Positions 1-8,589 of a stretch of 64,000 bases of DNA are shown in pieces. Position 1 is the first letter of the stretch; each line of letters opens with the position of its first letter. The stretch covers positions 124,001-188,000 of the forward strand of contig NZ_JBFNXW010000002.1 in the NCBI RefSeq assembly GCF_040811775.1. Reading direction: 5' to 3'. The notes below the pieces were generated by a model that was given only the letters and a program-made list of their open reading frames with translations, had not been told where the DNA came from and ran no database searches. The translations under genes and the position numbers were made by a program. This DNA is from Balneola sp. MJW-20. Its GTDB lineage: Bacteria; Bacteroidota; Rhodothermia; Balneolales; Balneolaceae.

Positions 1-54
1 AGGGAATTAGTCAGTCTTATCGATCTGTACCTGCAGATCGAAGGAGATCAGTAA
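1..54 (+). CDS. 3' end of a further DUF6090-type protein (partial)
   Basis: The first 17 codons of the window are open in frame 1 and end at TAA (52-54). The peptide ends LIDLYLQIEGDQ, resembling the helical, charged C-termini of the DUF6090-type proteins that follow. Position and composition suggest the array continues to the left of the window, but 17 residues are too few for a firm family assignment. Confidence 0.45.
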   Translation, partial: RELVSLIDLYLQIEGDQ

Positions 55-105
55 TGAACAGGCTTATTAGTTTATGAATTCAATCTTAAGAACCAGGAAT
101 AAGGA

Positions 106-861
106 ATGGTAACACTATTTCGAAGAATCAGAGAGAAGCTCATCGCTTCCGGGTCCGTAACCAAATACCTGCTCTACGCCATCGGCGAGATCCTGCTGGT
201 GGTGGTCGGGATCCTGATCGCCCTGCAGGTGAATAACTGGAATGAGCTGGAAAAAAGGGAAGAGGCCACCCTTACCTATCATCAGCGGCTGTCGGAGGAC
301 CTGGATCTGCTGCTGGCTGATGCAGAGGATTCCCGCGAGTATGCCTCGGAAAATTTTGAGGCCATTAAAATATCTCTCAATGCATTAAACCGGGGTCAAC
401 TGGCAGAAGATGAGGTTTTCATCTTTACAAGATTCCTGAACCGGTACTTCAAGTTTGCGCTCAACATACAGGAACTCAATACCTACAAAGAGATGCAAAG
501 TGCCGGGAAACTGGAGCTGATCCGGGACCTGGAGCTCAGGGATGGGCTGGCCAGTCTCATCGATTTTATCGAGTTCTTTAATGAGGTCCACCGGACCTTT
601 CACCGGGACACGCATCTGAAAACCGATTACATTGATCCCTACTTGCTGTATACTTTTAGTCCGGACAGCAGTGATATTCAAAGCTCAGAGATCCTGTATA
701 ATTTTGATGAGATGGCGGCTGACCGGGTACTAATCCGAAAGATCTCCAGGCAGGCCATGCTTTGGAAAGAGTCAGTCATATTTCACAACCGGTTAATTTC
801 CGAGACCGGGCGGGTCAAAGAACTGCTGGACCGGGAGATCGAAATCCTGACGGAGCAATAA
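106..861 (+). CDS. DUF6090-type membrane-anchored protein, copy 1
   Basis: A 251-residue protein. Residues 1-24 are a basic cytoplasmic segment (RRIREKL, SGSVTKY), followed by one hydrophobic helix at about 25-42 (GEILLVVVGILIALQV) and then NNWNE. The remaining ~200 residues are predicted helical and should lie outside the inner membrane by the positive-inside rule. I recognise the head as the DUF6090 family of Bacteroidota/Balneolota, which has no established function. The ATG follows AAGGA closely. This is the first complete member of a same-strand array; its C-terminal part shares little with the neighbours. Confidence 0.85.
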   Translation: MVTLFRRIREKLIASGSVTKYLLYAIGEILLVVVGILIALQVNNWNELEKREEATLTYHQRLSEDLDLLLADAEDSREYASENFEAIKISLNALNRGQLAEDEVFIFTRFLNRYFKFALNIQELNTYKEMQSAGKLELIRDLELRDGLASLIDFIEFFNEVHRTFHRDTHLKTDYIDPYLLYTFSPDSSDIQSSEILYNFDEMAADRVLIRKISRQAMLWKESVIFHNRLISETGRVKELLDREIEILTEQ

Positions 862-883
862 GCATGAAGATTAAGCCATCCAA

Positions 884-1624
884 ATGATCACACTTTTCCG
901 AAGAATCCGCCAGAAACTGATCGACTCCGGGTCGGTCACCAAATACCTGCTGTATGCTACGGGTGAAATACTGCTGGTGGTGGTCGGGATCCTGATCGCC
1001 CTGCAGGTGAACAACTGGAATGAACAAAGACAATTAGCCGCCGAACGAGCTACCATTCTTGAAAACCTGAACATCGAGTTTTCTGAAAATCTGATTGAAC
1101 TAAAGATCAGCATGAACAGAATGGATACGCTTAAAACGGGGCTCGCTGAATTATTATCCGTGATGCACGATCAACCCGACACACTATCGGCTGATGAGTT
1201 CGAGATTCTCCTGGAGAAGACCTTTTTTACGCCATTCTACTCCCCCAGTTCTTTTGTGCTGGAAGAGCTGAAAAACTCAGGCGGGCTGACAAGAATAAAC
1301 AATGAGCAGTTAGAATCCCTTCTGTTTGACTGGGAGCGGCATAATGCCAGTTTAATGATCAGAGAAGATGGATTCAGGCAATATGCCAGTCAGTATATAG
1401 AGTTTCTGACCGAGAATGGATCGGTTCGGAATCTGGATGTCATAAGTGGCACTATTTCGTCACTAAGGAAATCCACTATCACTAAGAACAGTCTTGAACT
1501 GCTTAAAAACCCCGTTTTCGAAAACAGGGCAGAGAATTTCTATTACCTGGCTCATCTGGTCTACAATGAATATGCAGAGACTGTGAGAAAGGCCGATAAG
1601 ATCATTAGCCTGACAGCAAACTGA
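884..1624 (+). CDS. DUF6090-type membrane-anchored protein, copy 2
   Basis: A 246-residue paralogue starting 22 bp after copy 1, so probably co-transcribed with it. The head ([20 protein letters not shown], then one membrane helix) is almost identical at the DNA level to copies 3 and 5. From residue ~50 the sequence is unrelated by eye, though still helical and rich in Glu, Leu and Asn. A conserved VLEELKNSGGLTRI-like segment near residue 125 aligns with 'LKSSGKI' or 'EMQSAGKLELI' in other copies and seems to be the second family motif. Function unknown. Confidence 0.85.
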   Translation: MITLFRRIRQKLIDSGSVTKYLLYATGEILLVVVGILIALQVNNWNEQRQLAAERATILENLNIEFSENLIELKISMNRMDTLKTGLAELLSVMHDQPDTLSADEFEILLEKTFFTPFYSPSSFVLEELKNSGGLTRINNEQLESLLFDWERHNASLMIREDGFRQYASQYIEFLTENGSVRNLDVISGTISSLRKSTITKNSLELLKNPVFENRAENFYYLAHLVYNEYAETVRKADKIISLTAN

Positions 1625-1650
1625 TGCTCGATTCTTCCGAAATACTTTTT

Positions 1651-1682
1651 ACGAATTACGAATTACCAATTAAGAATTAAAA
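1651..1682. repeat. Degenerate heptamer repeat (ACGAATT type)
   Basis: Four 7-bp units (ACGAATT twice, ACCAATT, AAGAATT) lie directly before the ATG of copy 3. The AAGAATT form recurs before copies 5, 6 and 7. Confidence 0.75.
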
Positions 1683-2444
1683 ATGATCACACTCCTCCGA
1701 AGAATCCGACAGAAACTGATCGACTCCGGATCGGTAACCAAATACCTGCTGTACGCTACGGGAGAAATACTGCTGGTGGTGGTCGGGATCCTGATCGCCC
1801 TGCAGGTGAACAACTGGAATGAGGAAAAGCGGGCTCTGACACAACTGGAAAGTAATTTCCAGAATCTTGTTGAAGATATTCAGAGTAATAAAGAGCAATT
1901 GCTTGAACTGAAGGAATTCAGGACGGAAAGTGTTGACGGCGCCAGTTATCTGATCGACCATTACGAAGCAAAAAAACAGATCAGTGAAAACGAATTTATC
2001 TCAAAGTTATATTCCACACTACGAGAAGAATACTTTGAGATAAACAGAAAAGGGATCGACAAAGTAGTTTCTTCCGAAGCATATGAGCGGGATGAAATGG
2101 AAGAAATCCGTGAACTGATCCAAACGTATCTGAGGAACGCAGGAACCCTCTACACCTATGAGGTCAAAGAGAATAACTCAGTAGAAGAAATGGAGATGAT
2201 AACGGCAGGAAACGGCTATTTCAGGACGGTCTGGAGATCATTTCGCAATAAGAGATACCTGAGCACCACCGAATATAATAATCCGGACTTTGATTTTCTG
2301 GAGCTCATGGAGAATGATGAACTGCTGTACATATTGTTCCGGTACGAATTTGTATCTCCCTTTCACATGTCGAGATACGATGAACTGATCCGAAAAGGGG
2401 ATGAGATCCTTGTGGCCGTCGAACAATACAGATCCTCAGATTAA
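1683..2444 (+). CDS. DUF6090-type membrane-anchored protein, copy 3
   Basis: A 253-residue member. The first 47 residues match copy 2 except for L5 in MITLLRR. The membrane helix is at about 25-42. The C-terminal domain is acidic and helical with a conserved-looking 'GIDKVVSSEAYE' stretch (about 118-129), which occupies the position of the 'SSGK/SAGK' motif of the other copies. The ATG comes immediately after the heptamer repeat, with no recognisable Shine-Dalgarno site. Function unknown; the variable tail is presumably the specific part. Confidence 0.85.
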   Translation: MITLLRRIRQKLIDSGSVTKYLLYATGEILLVVVGILIALQVNNWNEEKRALTQLESNFQNLVEDIQSNKEQLLELKEFRTESVDGASYLIDHYEAKKQISENEFISKLYSTLREEYFEINRKGIDKVVSSEAYERDEMEEIRELIQTYLRNAGTLYTYEVKENNSVEEMEMITAGNGYFRTVWRSFRNKRYLSTTEYNNPDFDFLELMENDELLYILFRYEFVSPFHMSRYDELIRKGDEILVAVEQYRSSD

Positions 2445-2482
2445 TGCTGCGATTATTCAGGTATATTGATTATACAGAGCTC

Positions 2483-2537
2483 GAAGCCTGAAGCCTGAAG
2501 CCTCACTCAAAACTCAAAACCCAAAACTCAAAACTAA
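2483..2537. repeat. Two adjacent heptamer repeats (GAAGCCT, CTCAAAA)
   Basis: Three perfect GAAGCCT units (2483-2503) are followed by about four CTCAAAA/CCCAAAA units, ending just before the GTG start of copy 4. The CTCAAAA block recurs before the TTG start of copy 7. Confidence 0.85.
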
Positions 2538-2538
2538 A

Positions 2539-3225
2539 GTGATCACCCTCTTCCGACGAATCCGAGAAAAACTCATTGCTTCCGGCTCTGTAACAAAGTA
2601 CCTGCTCTACGCCATGGGTGAGATCCTGCTGGTGGTCATCGGGATCCTGATCGCCCTGCAGATCAATAACTGGAATGAATCACGGAAGCAGCGCATAGCG
2701 GAACAGGACTTTATCGCAGGGGTTAAGTTCGACCTCACACAGGACCAACAATACATTCAGCTGATTCTGGATACTTCAGAAAAGAAGCTAAAGCTATTTG
2801 ATTTGCTGGAGGAACAGGCGGTAGAGCTGTATGAAAATGACCGGGCCAAATTAGATTCTCTGTTCAACGCCTATTTTGTGCCCTCCCGTACCTTTTACCC
2901 GATTTCGGGATCATTCCAATCTGCGGTTTCTGGCAATGAGATCAGCAAGTTTAAGAATAAAGAATTCACATCCGCTGCTACCCGGTTATATAACTCCACC
3001 TACGCCCGCCTGATAGATAATGCCAAGGAAGCCGACAACCGGTGGTATTATACCGGTAAGAAGAATGCGAGGATCCGGCGCACCGGCCGCTTGCCGGATA
3101 TGAGCCGGGAAGAATTAATGACCATTCTGGATGATTACTATTATTATGACCTGATGCTGGAGTATTATGTGAATGTACTGAAGGATACCCATCGTGAGAT
3201 CGACCGGATCATGAATATGGACTAG
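2539..3225 (+). CDS. DUF6090-type membrane-anchored protein, copy 4
   Basis: A 228-residue member with a GTG start; the family head [19 protein letters not shown] fixes this start. The membrane helix is at 25-42. The tail is shorter than in the sister copies and Tyr-rich near the C-terminus (DDYYYYDLMLEYY). The segment 'ISGSFQSAVSGNEI' (about 118-131) aligns with the second family motif. It is separated from copy 3 by ~95 bp containing heptamer repeats. Function unknown. Confidence 0.82.
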   Translation: MITLFRRIREKLIASGSVTKYLLYAMGEILLVVIGILIALQINNWNESRKQRIAEQDFIAGVKFDLTQDQQYIQLILDTSEKKLKLFDLLEEQAVELYENDRAKLDSLFNAYFVPSRTFYPISGSFQSAVSGNEISKFKNKEFTSAATRLYNSTYARLIDNAKEADNRWYYTGKKNARIRRTGRLPDMSREELMTILDDYYYYDLMLEYYVNVLKDTHREIDRIMNMD

Positions 3226-3273
3226 TCAGGATAAATTGCCTGTTTCTGACCATTTCAGTTCAGAGCAGGCAGC

Positions 3274-3294
3274 ATTAAGAATTAAGAATTAAAA
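3274..3294. repeat. Heptamer repeat AAGAATT
   Basis: About three TTAAGAA-phase units immediately precede the ATG of copy 5. Confidence 0.7.
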
Positions 3295-4047
3295 ATGATC
3301 ACACTTTTTCGAAGAATCCGTCAAAAACTGATCGAATCGGGATCGGTTACCAAATACCTGCTGTATGCTACGGGAGAAATACTGCTTGTAGTGGTAGGGA
3401 TCCTGATCGCCCTGCAAGTAAATAACTGGAATGAAGAGCGTAAACTGCTTAGTGAAGAGCAACGGGTGCTGGAATCCCTCAGAACAGAAATTTCCCAAAG
3501 TATTGTTCAGCTGGAAGACAGGTATGAGCGTGAGAGCGAAACGACAGAAACCATAAAGATCATCCTGAAGGGCGGGTCTTCCTTTGATTCTCTTCTAACC
3601 CGATCCAATGTTGACTCGCTCATGATGGGTCCGATCTGGTTCACCGTAACGGAGGTTCCGGTTCTTCAGACCTATTCGGATCTTAAAAGCTCAGGTAAAA
3701 TTTCCATTATTCAAAATTATCGTATCCGGGAGGGCCTTTCTGAACTGCAGTTCGGATTGAACAACCTGGACAGGCAGCAAAGAGATCTGCTTACCGTACA
3801 GCAACTACGGATTGACGGCATTGCCATCGACCGGATTGATTTCATTAGTCTGTTACATGCCACCGATTTCAAGGAGCTGCCTGCCGGTGCCGTTAACGAT
3901 TACCGGACCCTGTACAGCGACCGGTCGATACGTAATACCTTAGGGGCTAAACTGGCACTTATGAGTACCGCCCTTGATATACGGAAAGAGATCATTGCCG
4001 CTTGTACCTTTCTGTTAGAAGTCATTGAGCAGGAATTAAAAAAATAA
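3295..4047 (+). CDS. DUF6090-type membrane-anchored protein, copy 5
   Basis: A 250-residue member with a head nearly identical in DNA to copies 2 and 3, one membrane helix (25-42), and a helical C-terminal domain with the family motif 'TYSDLKSSGKISII' (about 126-139). The C-terminus is basic (EQELKK). The start is fixed by the family head and follows the AAGAATT repeat. Function unknown. Confidence 0.85.
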   Translation: MITLFRRIRQKLIESGSVTKYLLYATGEILLVVVGILIALQVNNWNEERKLLSEEQRVLESLRTEISQSIVQLEDRYERESETTETIKIILKGGSSFDSLLTRSNVDSLMMGPIWFTVTEVPVLQTYSDLKSSGKISIIQNYRIREGLSELQFGLNNLDRQQRDLLTVQQLRIDGIAIDRIDFISLLHATDFKELPAGAVNDYRTLYSDRSIRNTLGAKLALMSTALDIRKEIIAACTFLLEVIEQELKK

Positions 4048-4094
4048 ATGCATGCTCCGCTTTTTCGATCTATACGTGCAGATATTGAGGAGAA

Positions 4095-4193
4095 AAATTG
4101 GAATATGGTATATAGAATATGGTATACGGCATTGAGCATTTCCCGGAGTGATCCCTCTGGCAACGAAATTAGATTAAGAATTAAGAATTAAGA
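4095..4193. repeat. GGAATAT-type heptamer block plus AAGAATT repeat
   Basis: Degenerate GGAATAT units at 4098-4130 lead into the phrase GCATTGAGCATTTCCCGGAG and then AAGAATT units. The whole block recurs almost unchanged at 4999-5105, so the spacers of copies 6 and 7 share one duplicated cassette. Confidence 0.75.
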
Positions 4194-4946
4194 ATGATCA
4201 CCCTCTTTCGAAGAATCCGTCAAAAACTGATCGAATCGGGATCGGTAACCAGGTACCTCCTTTATGCTATGGGAGAGATCGCCCTGGTCATGATCGGGAT
4301 CCTGCTGGCATTGCAGGTGAACAACTGGAACGAAGAGCGCCGTCTCCTGATATCGGCTGAGGATCACCTGCAGCTATTAGAGAGTAATCTGCAGGATGAC
4401 TATCAGAAATTGATAAGCCTCAAGAATGAGGTCGAAACCTCCCTGGAGAGTTCCGAGAACCTGATGGAGCGGTATAAGCAGAACATGGAAGCGGATATAG
4501 ACTCCATGATGTTTGAGCTTACGCAGCTCATATTCGAGTTCAACTTTAGTCCGGATAAAAGCGCCATGGATATACTGGTAAATTCCGGTGAGTTAGGGGT
4601 GCTCCCCGATGCGATCCGAGAACAGATCAGCCAGTATTATAATAGTGCGGAGTATATAGAAGAGAGAGATGAGATCTCAAATTCCTTTATAAAGAATCAG
4701 TACGAGGTAGTGGTTCTGAATAACTATTCTTCCTTCTGGACCCGGCGAAACAGTCACCCGGCTCTTGCGATCTATAACGATGACCAGCGCGATCCTGCCC
4801 CCGTAGACCCTCAGGTCATCCTAAAGGATAAAAGACTGGAAACCATGGTCTTTGCCCGAAGTTTTCAGCTGAGGCGACAGCAGGAAGCCTATCAGGAGGG
4901 GAAAGTACATCTTGAGACCCTGATACAAACCCTGAAGGACCGATAG
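4194..4946 (+). CDS. DUF6090-type membrane-anchored protein, copy 6
   Basis: A 250-residue member of a second subtype shared with copy 7: the head reads [20 protein letters not shown], where copies 1-5 have TKYLLYA.GEILLVV. The membrane helix is at about 25-42. The C-terminal domain has 'MDILVNSGELGVL' (about 124-136) at the position of the second family motif. Function unknown. Confidence 0.85.
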   Translation: MITLFRRIRQKLIESGSVTRYLLYAMGEIALVMIGILLALQVNNWNEERRLLISAEDHLQLLESNLQDDYQKLISLKNEVETSLESSENLMERYKQNMEADIDSMMFELTQLIFEFNFSPDKSAMDILVNSGELGVLPDAIREQISQYYNSAEYIEERDEISNSFIKNQYEVVVLNNYSSFWTRRNSHPALAIYNDDQRDPAPVDPQVILKDKRLETMVFARSFQLRRQQEAYQEGKVHLETLIQTLKDR

Positions 4947-4998
4947 CTATGCTTTGTTTTTTTCGACCTTTACGTGTTGGTATTGAGGAAAAGAAATC

Positions 4999-5105
4999 GG
5001 AATATGGAATATGGAATATAGAATATGGTATATGGTATACGGCATTGAGCATTTCCCGGAGGGTTGCCTCTGGCAACGAAATTAGATTAAGAATTAAGAA
5101 TTAAG
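4999..5105. repeat. Duplicated spacer cassette (GGAATAT and AAGAATT heptamers)
   Basis: A near copy of 4095-4193 with more GGAATAT units (about six against four). The shared phrase GCATTGAGCATTTCCCGGAG separates the two repeat types in both places. Confidence 0.8.
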
Positions 5106-5113
5106 ATGTATCG

Positions 5114-5221
5114 TCTGCCTTCTGCCTTCTGCCTTCTGCCTTCTGCCTTCTGCCTTCTGCCTTCTGCCTTCTGCCTTCTGGCTTCTGGCTAACTCAAAAC
5201 CCAAAACTCAAAACTCAAAAC
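5114..5221. repeat. TCTGCCT heptamer array followed by CTCAAAA heptamers
   Basis: Nine perfect tandem TCTGCCT units (5114-5176) and two TCTGGCT variants (5177-5190) are followed by about four CTCAAAA-type units, ending two bases before the TTG start of copy 7. This is the longest perfect tandem repeat in the window. Confidence 0.95.
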
Positions 5222-5222
5222 T

Positions 5223-6008
5223 TTGATCACCCTCTTTCGAAGAATCCGTCAGAAACTGATCGAATCGGGATCGGTAACCAGGTACCTCCTCTATGCCCTG
5301 GGGGAGATCGCCCTGGTTATGATCGGGATCCTGCTGGCTCTGCAGGTGAATAACTGGAATCAGTATACCAATGAGCGAAAAATTGCTGATGAATACGTAC
5401 AGCTTCTGCTCACAGACCTGAAAGCTGATACCCTGATGCTTCAAACGCTTATGGATGAGTCGCTGGTGAAGCATGATGATGCGCAGCGACTGATGAAACT
5501 ATGGCATGAGGATATCAATGAATTTGAGGATACCCTTTCTGTCTTTATGGCTATTCAGGATATCGGAAGAACGAACTCCCCCTCATTCCGGAATAATACC
5601 TACAACGATATGGTGAACACAGGGAGCATCAAACTGATCAAAGACCGTACGACGGTGGATGCACTCATGACCTACTACACGAGGGACATCAGCGACTGGC
5701 AAAATGAATATATAGAACGATTGTGGAGAGAGTATCTTCCCATCGCAATAGACCTGCTGCCTTCTGCCTTCCTGGAGGATATTGTCCGGGGAGATATTGG
5801 GGCGGATACAGAGATCCGGCTGGATAGATATTTCACGGAGTCCGGTCGTACAGATCCGGAACAGATCCTGAGATCCTTTAAACAAAATGAGAAAATGGAT
5901 TTCCTGCTCAAGAGTGTATCAAGGACTCATCTGGTGCACATAGTTTTTTTAACAGAATCCAAAGAGCAGGCGATAACAGCCTTAAAAGAACTTGAGAAAG
6001 AACGATGA
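5223..6008 (+). CDS. DUF6090-type membrane-anchored protein, copy 7
   Basis: A 261-residue member. The family head [20 protein letters not shown] requires the TTG at 5223 as start; no ATG is available nearby. The membrane helix is at about 25-42. The C-terminal domain carries '[11 protein letters not shown]' (about 129-139) as the second family motif. The stop overlaps the start of copy 8 (ATGA), so the two are translationally coupled. Function unknown. Confidence 0.82.
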   Translation: MITLFRRIRQKLIESGSVTRYLLYALGEIALVMIGILLALQVNNWNQYTNERKIADEYVQLLLTDLKADTLMLQTLMDESLVKHDDAQRLMKLWHEDINEFEDTLSVFMAIQDIGRTNSPSFRNNTYNDMVNTGSIKLIKDRTTVDALMTYYTRDISDWQNEYIERLWREYLPIAIDLLPSAFLEDIVRGDIGADTEIRLDRYFTESGRTDPEQILRSFKQNEKMDFLLKSVSRTHLVHIVFLTESKEQAITALKELEKER

Positions 6009-6772
6009 TCCGGTTTCTCCGACATATCCGAAAAACGTTTATGGAACAAAATAAAACACGAACCTACGTCCTGTATGCCTTTGGAGAGATCGCCCTGGTC
6101 ATGATCGGGATCCTGCTGGCATTGCAGGTCAATAACTGGAATGAAGAACGGAAGACGCAGAGGGAAGAGCGCATTCTGCTGGAAAATCTGAAAACAGATT
6201 TTGAGACCCGCTTAACCGAATTAAAAGAATTCTCAGAAGCCAGAGAGGAAATTATCTCCAATATACACCGGATCGCCGGGATGATCCGGGAACCGGAAAC
6301 CATTCTTCCGGATGAGGAAATGAACCGGATCATGGCCACACAAAATAACCTGCTCTTATTTAATGATCAGTTCAAGATCCTGGATATACTCTTCAGCACC
6401 GGCAAGATCGATAATATCAGTGACAAGCAGCTGAAGACCCTGCTTCTGCAGTGGCCTCAGCATGTGGAAGAAATGATGGAAGAGCAGAGACTGCGTCAGC
6501 AGATCGCCTCCGAGAGGCTGCAGCCTCTGCAGTATCAATACCTGTCCTACCGGGAGGTCATGGAGAATTTTAATTTCAGGGGATACCAGATGGCCAGAGG
6601 GGTCCCCCGGCTTAAAGAACCGGACTACCGGGGACTGCTGAGTGACCCGCAATTTGAAAATTACCTGGCCCATGTGGAACTGCTGCATACGGTCAATGAG
6701 AATGATTATGAGACCCTGATCCGGAATGCCGAGAAGATCATTGAATTACTCGAATCCAAGCTGGAGGGGTAG
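6005..6772 (+). CDS. DUF6090-type membrane-anchored protein, copy 8 (divergent head)
   Basis: A 255-residue last member of the array, overlapping copy 7 by 4 bp. Its first 20 residues ([20 protein letters not shown]) have diverged, but the helix [21 protein letters not shown] is retained. The second family motif reads 'LDILFSTGKIDNI'. This is the only copy whose head has left the conserved sequence, which argues that the head of the others is held together by recombination or selection. Function unknown. Confidence 0.84.
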   Translation: MIRFLRHIRKTFMEQNKTRTYVLYAFGEIALVMIGILLALQVNNWNEERKTQREERILLENLKTDFETRLTELKEFSEAREEIISNIHRIAGMIREPETILPDEEMNRIMATQNNLLLFNDQFKILDILFSTGKIDNISDKQLKTLLLQWPQHVEEMMEEQRLRQQIASERLQPLQYQYLSYREVMENFNFRGYQMARGVPRLKEPDYRGLLSDPQFENYLAHVELLHTVNENDYETLIRNAEKIIELLESKLEG

Positions 6773-7044
6773 AGGTGGGCTTTGCTCCGCTCGCTGTTAA
6801 TGGTTGAATCTCAGACGACGAGGCAATCCACCTGTACTCGTGCCAATCGCTTTTATTCGTTAAACGTGTAAACGTAGAGAAGTCGGCTTCGGTCCTCGGT
6901 CCCCGGTCTTCGGTCATGCTCTTCCCAAGTTTTTCGATGTTCATTTGAGAGCCTTAGGTATGCTCAGTTACTTCATTGTATAATTGCTTACTTGTATAAT
7001 TGAAAATTCAGAATTGAGCATTGAGAATTAAGTATTCTAAGGTA
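6773..7044. other. Gene-free spacer after the array
   Basis: No convincing gene. It holds a degenerate GACCGAA-type repeat read on the minus strand (about 6893-6916, CGGTCCTCGGTCCCCGGTC) and AT-rich DNA with GAATTGAG-like degenerate heptamers at 7009-7030. Confidence 0.6.
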
Positions 7045-7078
7045 TGACACAACCTGTCACCCCTGGTCTGTACATTGC
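7045..7078 (+). promoter_or_regulatory. Dyad TGACA-N5-TGTCA with TACATTGC box (site C)
   Basis: The dyad spans 7045-7063 as the 19-bp TGACACAACCTGTCACCCC; seven bases later comes TACATTGC. Spacing and sequence match three other sites in the window (8541, 26577, 35832). It lies 34 bp before the small membrane protein at 7112, for which it is the likely promoter/operator. The regulator is unknown. Confidence 0.6.
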
Positions 7079-7111
7079 CTAAGAACCAAATAAAAAGGGG
7101 AGGAAGTGGTG

Positions 7112-7333
7112 ATGAGTGTTTTAGTGACCTTACTGGTATCGAATATAGTATTATGGATCGGGTATGTGGTTGGCAAAAGAGAGGGTGTGGAGCAGGGGAA
7201 ACAGGAGGGCTACCAGCTCGGGGTCCGGAATACCCTTCGGGAGGTAGACCGCCAGATGAAAGGTGGACTGACCTCACCCCTGGATCCCTACACCGCCCAG
7301 CGGCTGCTGGCGAGTAAGATGGGGCGTAATTGA
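7112..7333 (+). CDS. Small single-span membrane protein
   Basis: Seventy-three residues from the ATG at 7112, preceded at good spacing by AGGGGAGG (upstream in-frame GTGs at 7106 and 7109 are less likely). Residues 2-20 form a membrane helix (SVLVTLLVSNIVLWIGYVV). A Gly/Glu/Gln-rich segment GKREGVEQGKQEGYQLG follows, then a short polar tail. It is not recognised as a named family. It sits alone behind the site C promoter motif, and the Shine-Dalgarno site is unusually good for this genome. Confidence 0.65.
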   Translation: MSVLVTLLVSNIVLWIGYVVGKREGVEQGKQEGYQLGVRNTLREVDRQMKGGLTSPLDPYTAQRLLASKMGRN

Positions 7334-7536
7334 GGCATCCTTTGAAAAGCGGGCCGGGTTTTTAGCTTACTGCATTATTAGGTATATGTAGGATTTCGGA
7401 ACTGCGATTGAGTGACTTCGGTCTGAATGTCGGCTTCGGTTTTCTGTCTTCGGTCCCCGGTCACCAATCAAAAAGCCCTATGGCACAAACCGCTCAAAAT
7501 CACTTTATTGACCATAAACCAAATCATATAATACTC

Positions 7537-7980
7537 ATGAAAGTTGTCATCTTTGATCTGGATGGTACGCTGGCCAATATTGATAAACGCAGGGACAAAG
7601 CCCGGAAAGGGAAGCGGTTTGACTGGGATGCATTTTTTCATCCGGATAATATTGCCCTCGACGAACCCAATCATCCGGTGATCGATCTGTACAATATGTG
7701 TGTAAGCAGCGGTTATCGGAATGTAATATTCAGCGGCCGTAGTGATATCAGTGAACAAGAGACCCGGCAGTGGCTGAGTAGCTACCTGGAAGGTCCGCTG
7801 GATCTGACCATGCGACGGCACGGTGACTACACCAAAGACGCTGAACTTAAAAAGAGCTGGCTCTTAGACCGTTTCGAGCTGGAAGAGATCCATTTCGTAG
7901 TAGATGACCGGGACTCCGTGGTTCAAATGTGGCGCGAACTTGGCCTGACCTGCTTCCAGGTGGACTATGGAGGGTTTTGA
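7537..7980 (+). CDS. HAD-type phosphatase (polynucleotide kinase 3'-phosphatase-like)
   Basis: The start is taken at the ATG at 7537 because the HAD motif I begins at once (MKVVIFDLDGTLANI, nucleophile Asp8 and Asp10). Motif II is the Ser in 'VIFSGRSD' and motif III/IV is 'HFVVDDRDSVVQMW'. At 147 residues it has the compact length of the phosphatase domain of T4-type polynucleotide kinase, whose 'SGRSD' and 'DDRxxVVxMWR' it resembles. That makes a nucleic-acid-end or nucleotide 3'-phosphatase likely; substrate is inferred. Confidence 0.8.
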   Translation: MKVVIFDLDGTLANIDKRRDKARKGKRFDWDAFFHPDNIALDEPNHPVIDLYNMCVSSGYRNVIFSGRSDISEQETRQWLSSYLEGPLDLTMRRHGDYTKDAELKKSWLLDRFELEEIHFVVDDRDSVVQMWRELGLTCFQVDYGGF

Positions 7981-8029
7981 CACACTATGCCGGGCATAAA
8001 TAAATTATAAGCTAAATGCTGGATCTGAT

Positions 8030-8329
8030 ATGACAGAAGAACAAAGATGTCCGATATGTGATAAGAATGTGACTCCGATCGAAAGGTATCCGAACTACGT
8101 CTGTGTCGATTGTCAGGAACGCATGACCGATAAAGAAGGCAGGCGGGTCGATTTCGCCGAACGATCAGAGCAGAGAGACGGGGTTATTTACCTCAAGGGA
8201 ATCGGCGGATATTATGTGGACACGGATGAAAACTACGACTCACTATTCTGTTTCATTGACGGAAGTAAATTCCGGGCCAGCGAAGCACGTTTTGGCGGAG
8301 TTGTTATTCAGCCGGTTGAAGATCAATAG
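8030..8329 (+). CDS. Small zinc-ribbon-like protein
   Basis: Ninety-nine residues. Cys7 and Cys10 (CPIC) with Cys26 and Cys29 (CVDC) form a probable zinc-binding site in the first third. The rest is a small mixed domain with 'GVIYLKGIGGYYVDTDENYD'. I recognise no named family. It follows the HAD gene by 49 bp and may be co-transcribed with it. Confidence 0.65.
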   Translation: MTEEQRCPICDKNVTPIERYPNYVCVDCQERMTDKEGRRVDFAERSEQRDGVIYLKGIGGYYVDTDENYDSLFCFIDGSKFRASEARFGGVVIQPVEDQ

Positions 8330-8540
8330 TTGCACCATTGCAATGCCTAATTCCTTTTTGCTTAGAACCGGCCTGTCGGTCAGGGCACATTCCCGCACCA
8401 AAGGTGCAACAGAGCGTTATCCCAGGTATCCAATCCTAGGTAAGGAGATGGTCCAAATCCACAATCCTGAGGGGGTTAAGTAAGAGCAAGAGCAGAAATT
8501 AGTAATACAATCCTAGTACTATTTTTTTTATGTTTAGGGG
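8330..8540. other. Gene-free spacer before the ssp operon
   Basis: No gene or clear repeat seen. GC content falls sharply near 8480, which marks the boundary of the AT-rich defence region. Confidence 0.5.
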
Positions 8541-8577
8541 TGACGCTATGTGTCACTTCCCGTCAATATATTTAGCC
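8541..8577 (+). promoter_or_regulatory. Dyad GTGAC-N7-GTCAC with TATATTTAGC box (site D), ssp operon promoter
   Basis: The motif TGACGCTATGTGTCACTTC (8541-8559), seven bases, then TATATT (8567) has the same geometry as sites A, B and C. The box ends about 15 bp before the sspB ATG, so the mRNA leader would be very short. This is the only promoter-like signal seen for the nine-gene operon. A dyad overlapping the -35 region suggests a repressor operator. Confidence 0.6.
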
Positions 8578-8589
8578 TAAAAATTACTT

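Noticed and set aside
5114..5190. TCTGCCT array as a CRISPR array
   Set aside because: Units are directly adjacent 7-mers with no spacers; it is a simple tandem repeat.
7075..7317. 80-residue frame overlapping the small membrane protein
   Set aside because: Different frame of 7112-7333; Gly/Arg/Pro-rich composition typical of a shadow frame, and the ribosome site fits the ATG at 7112.
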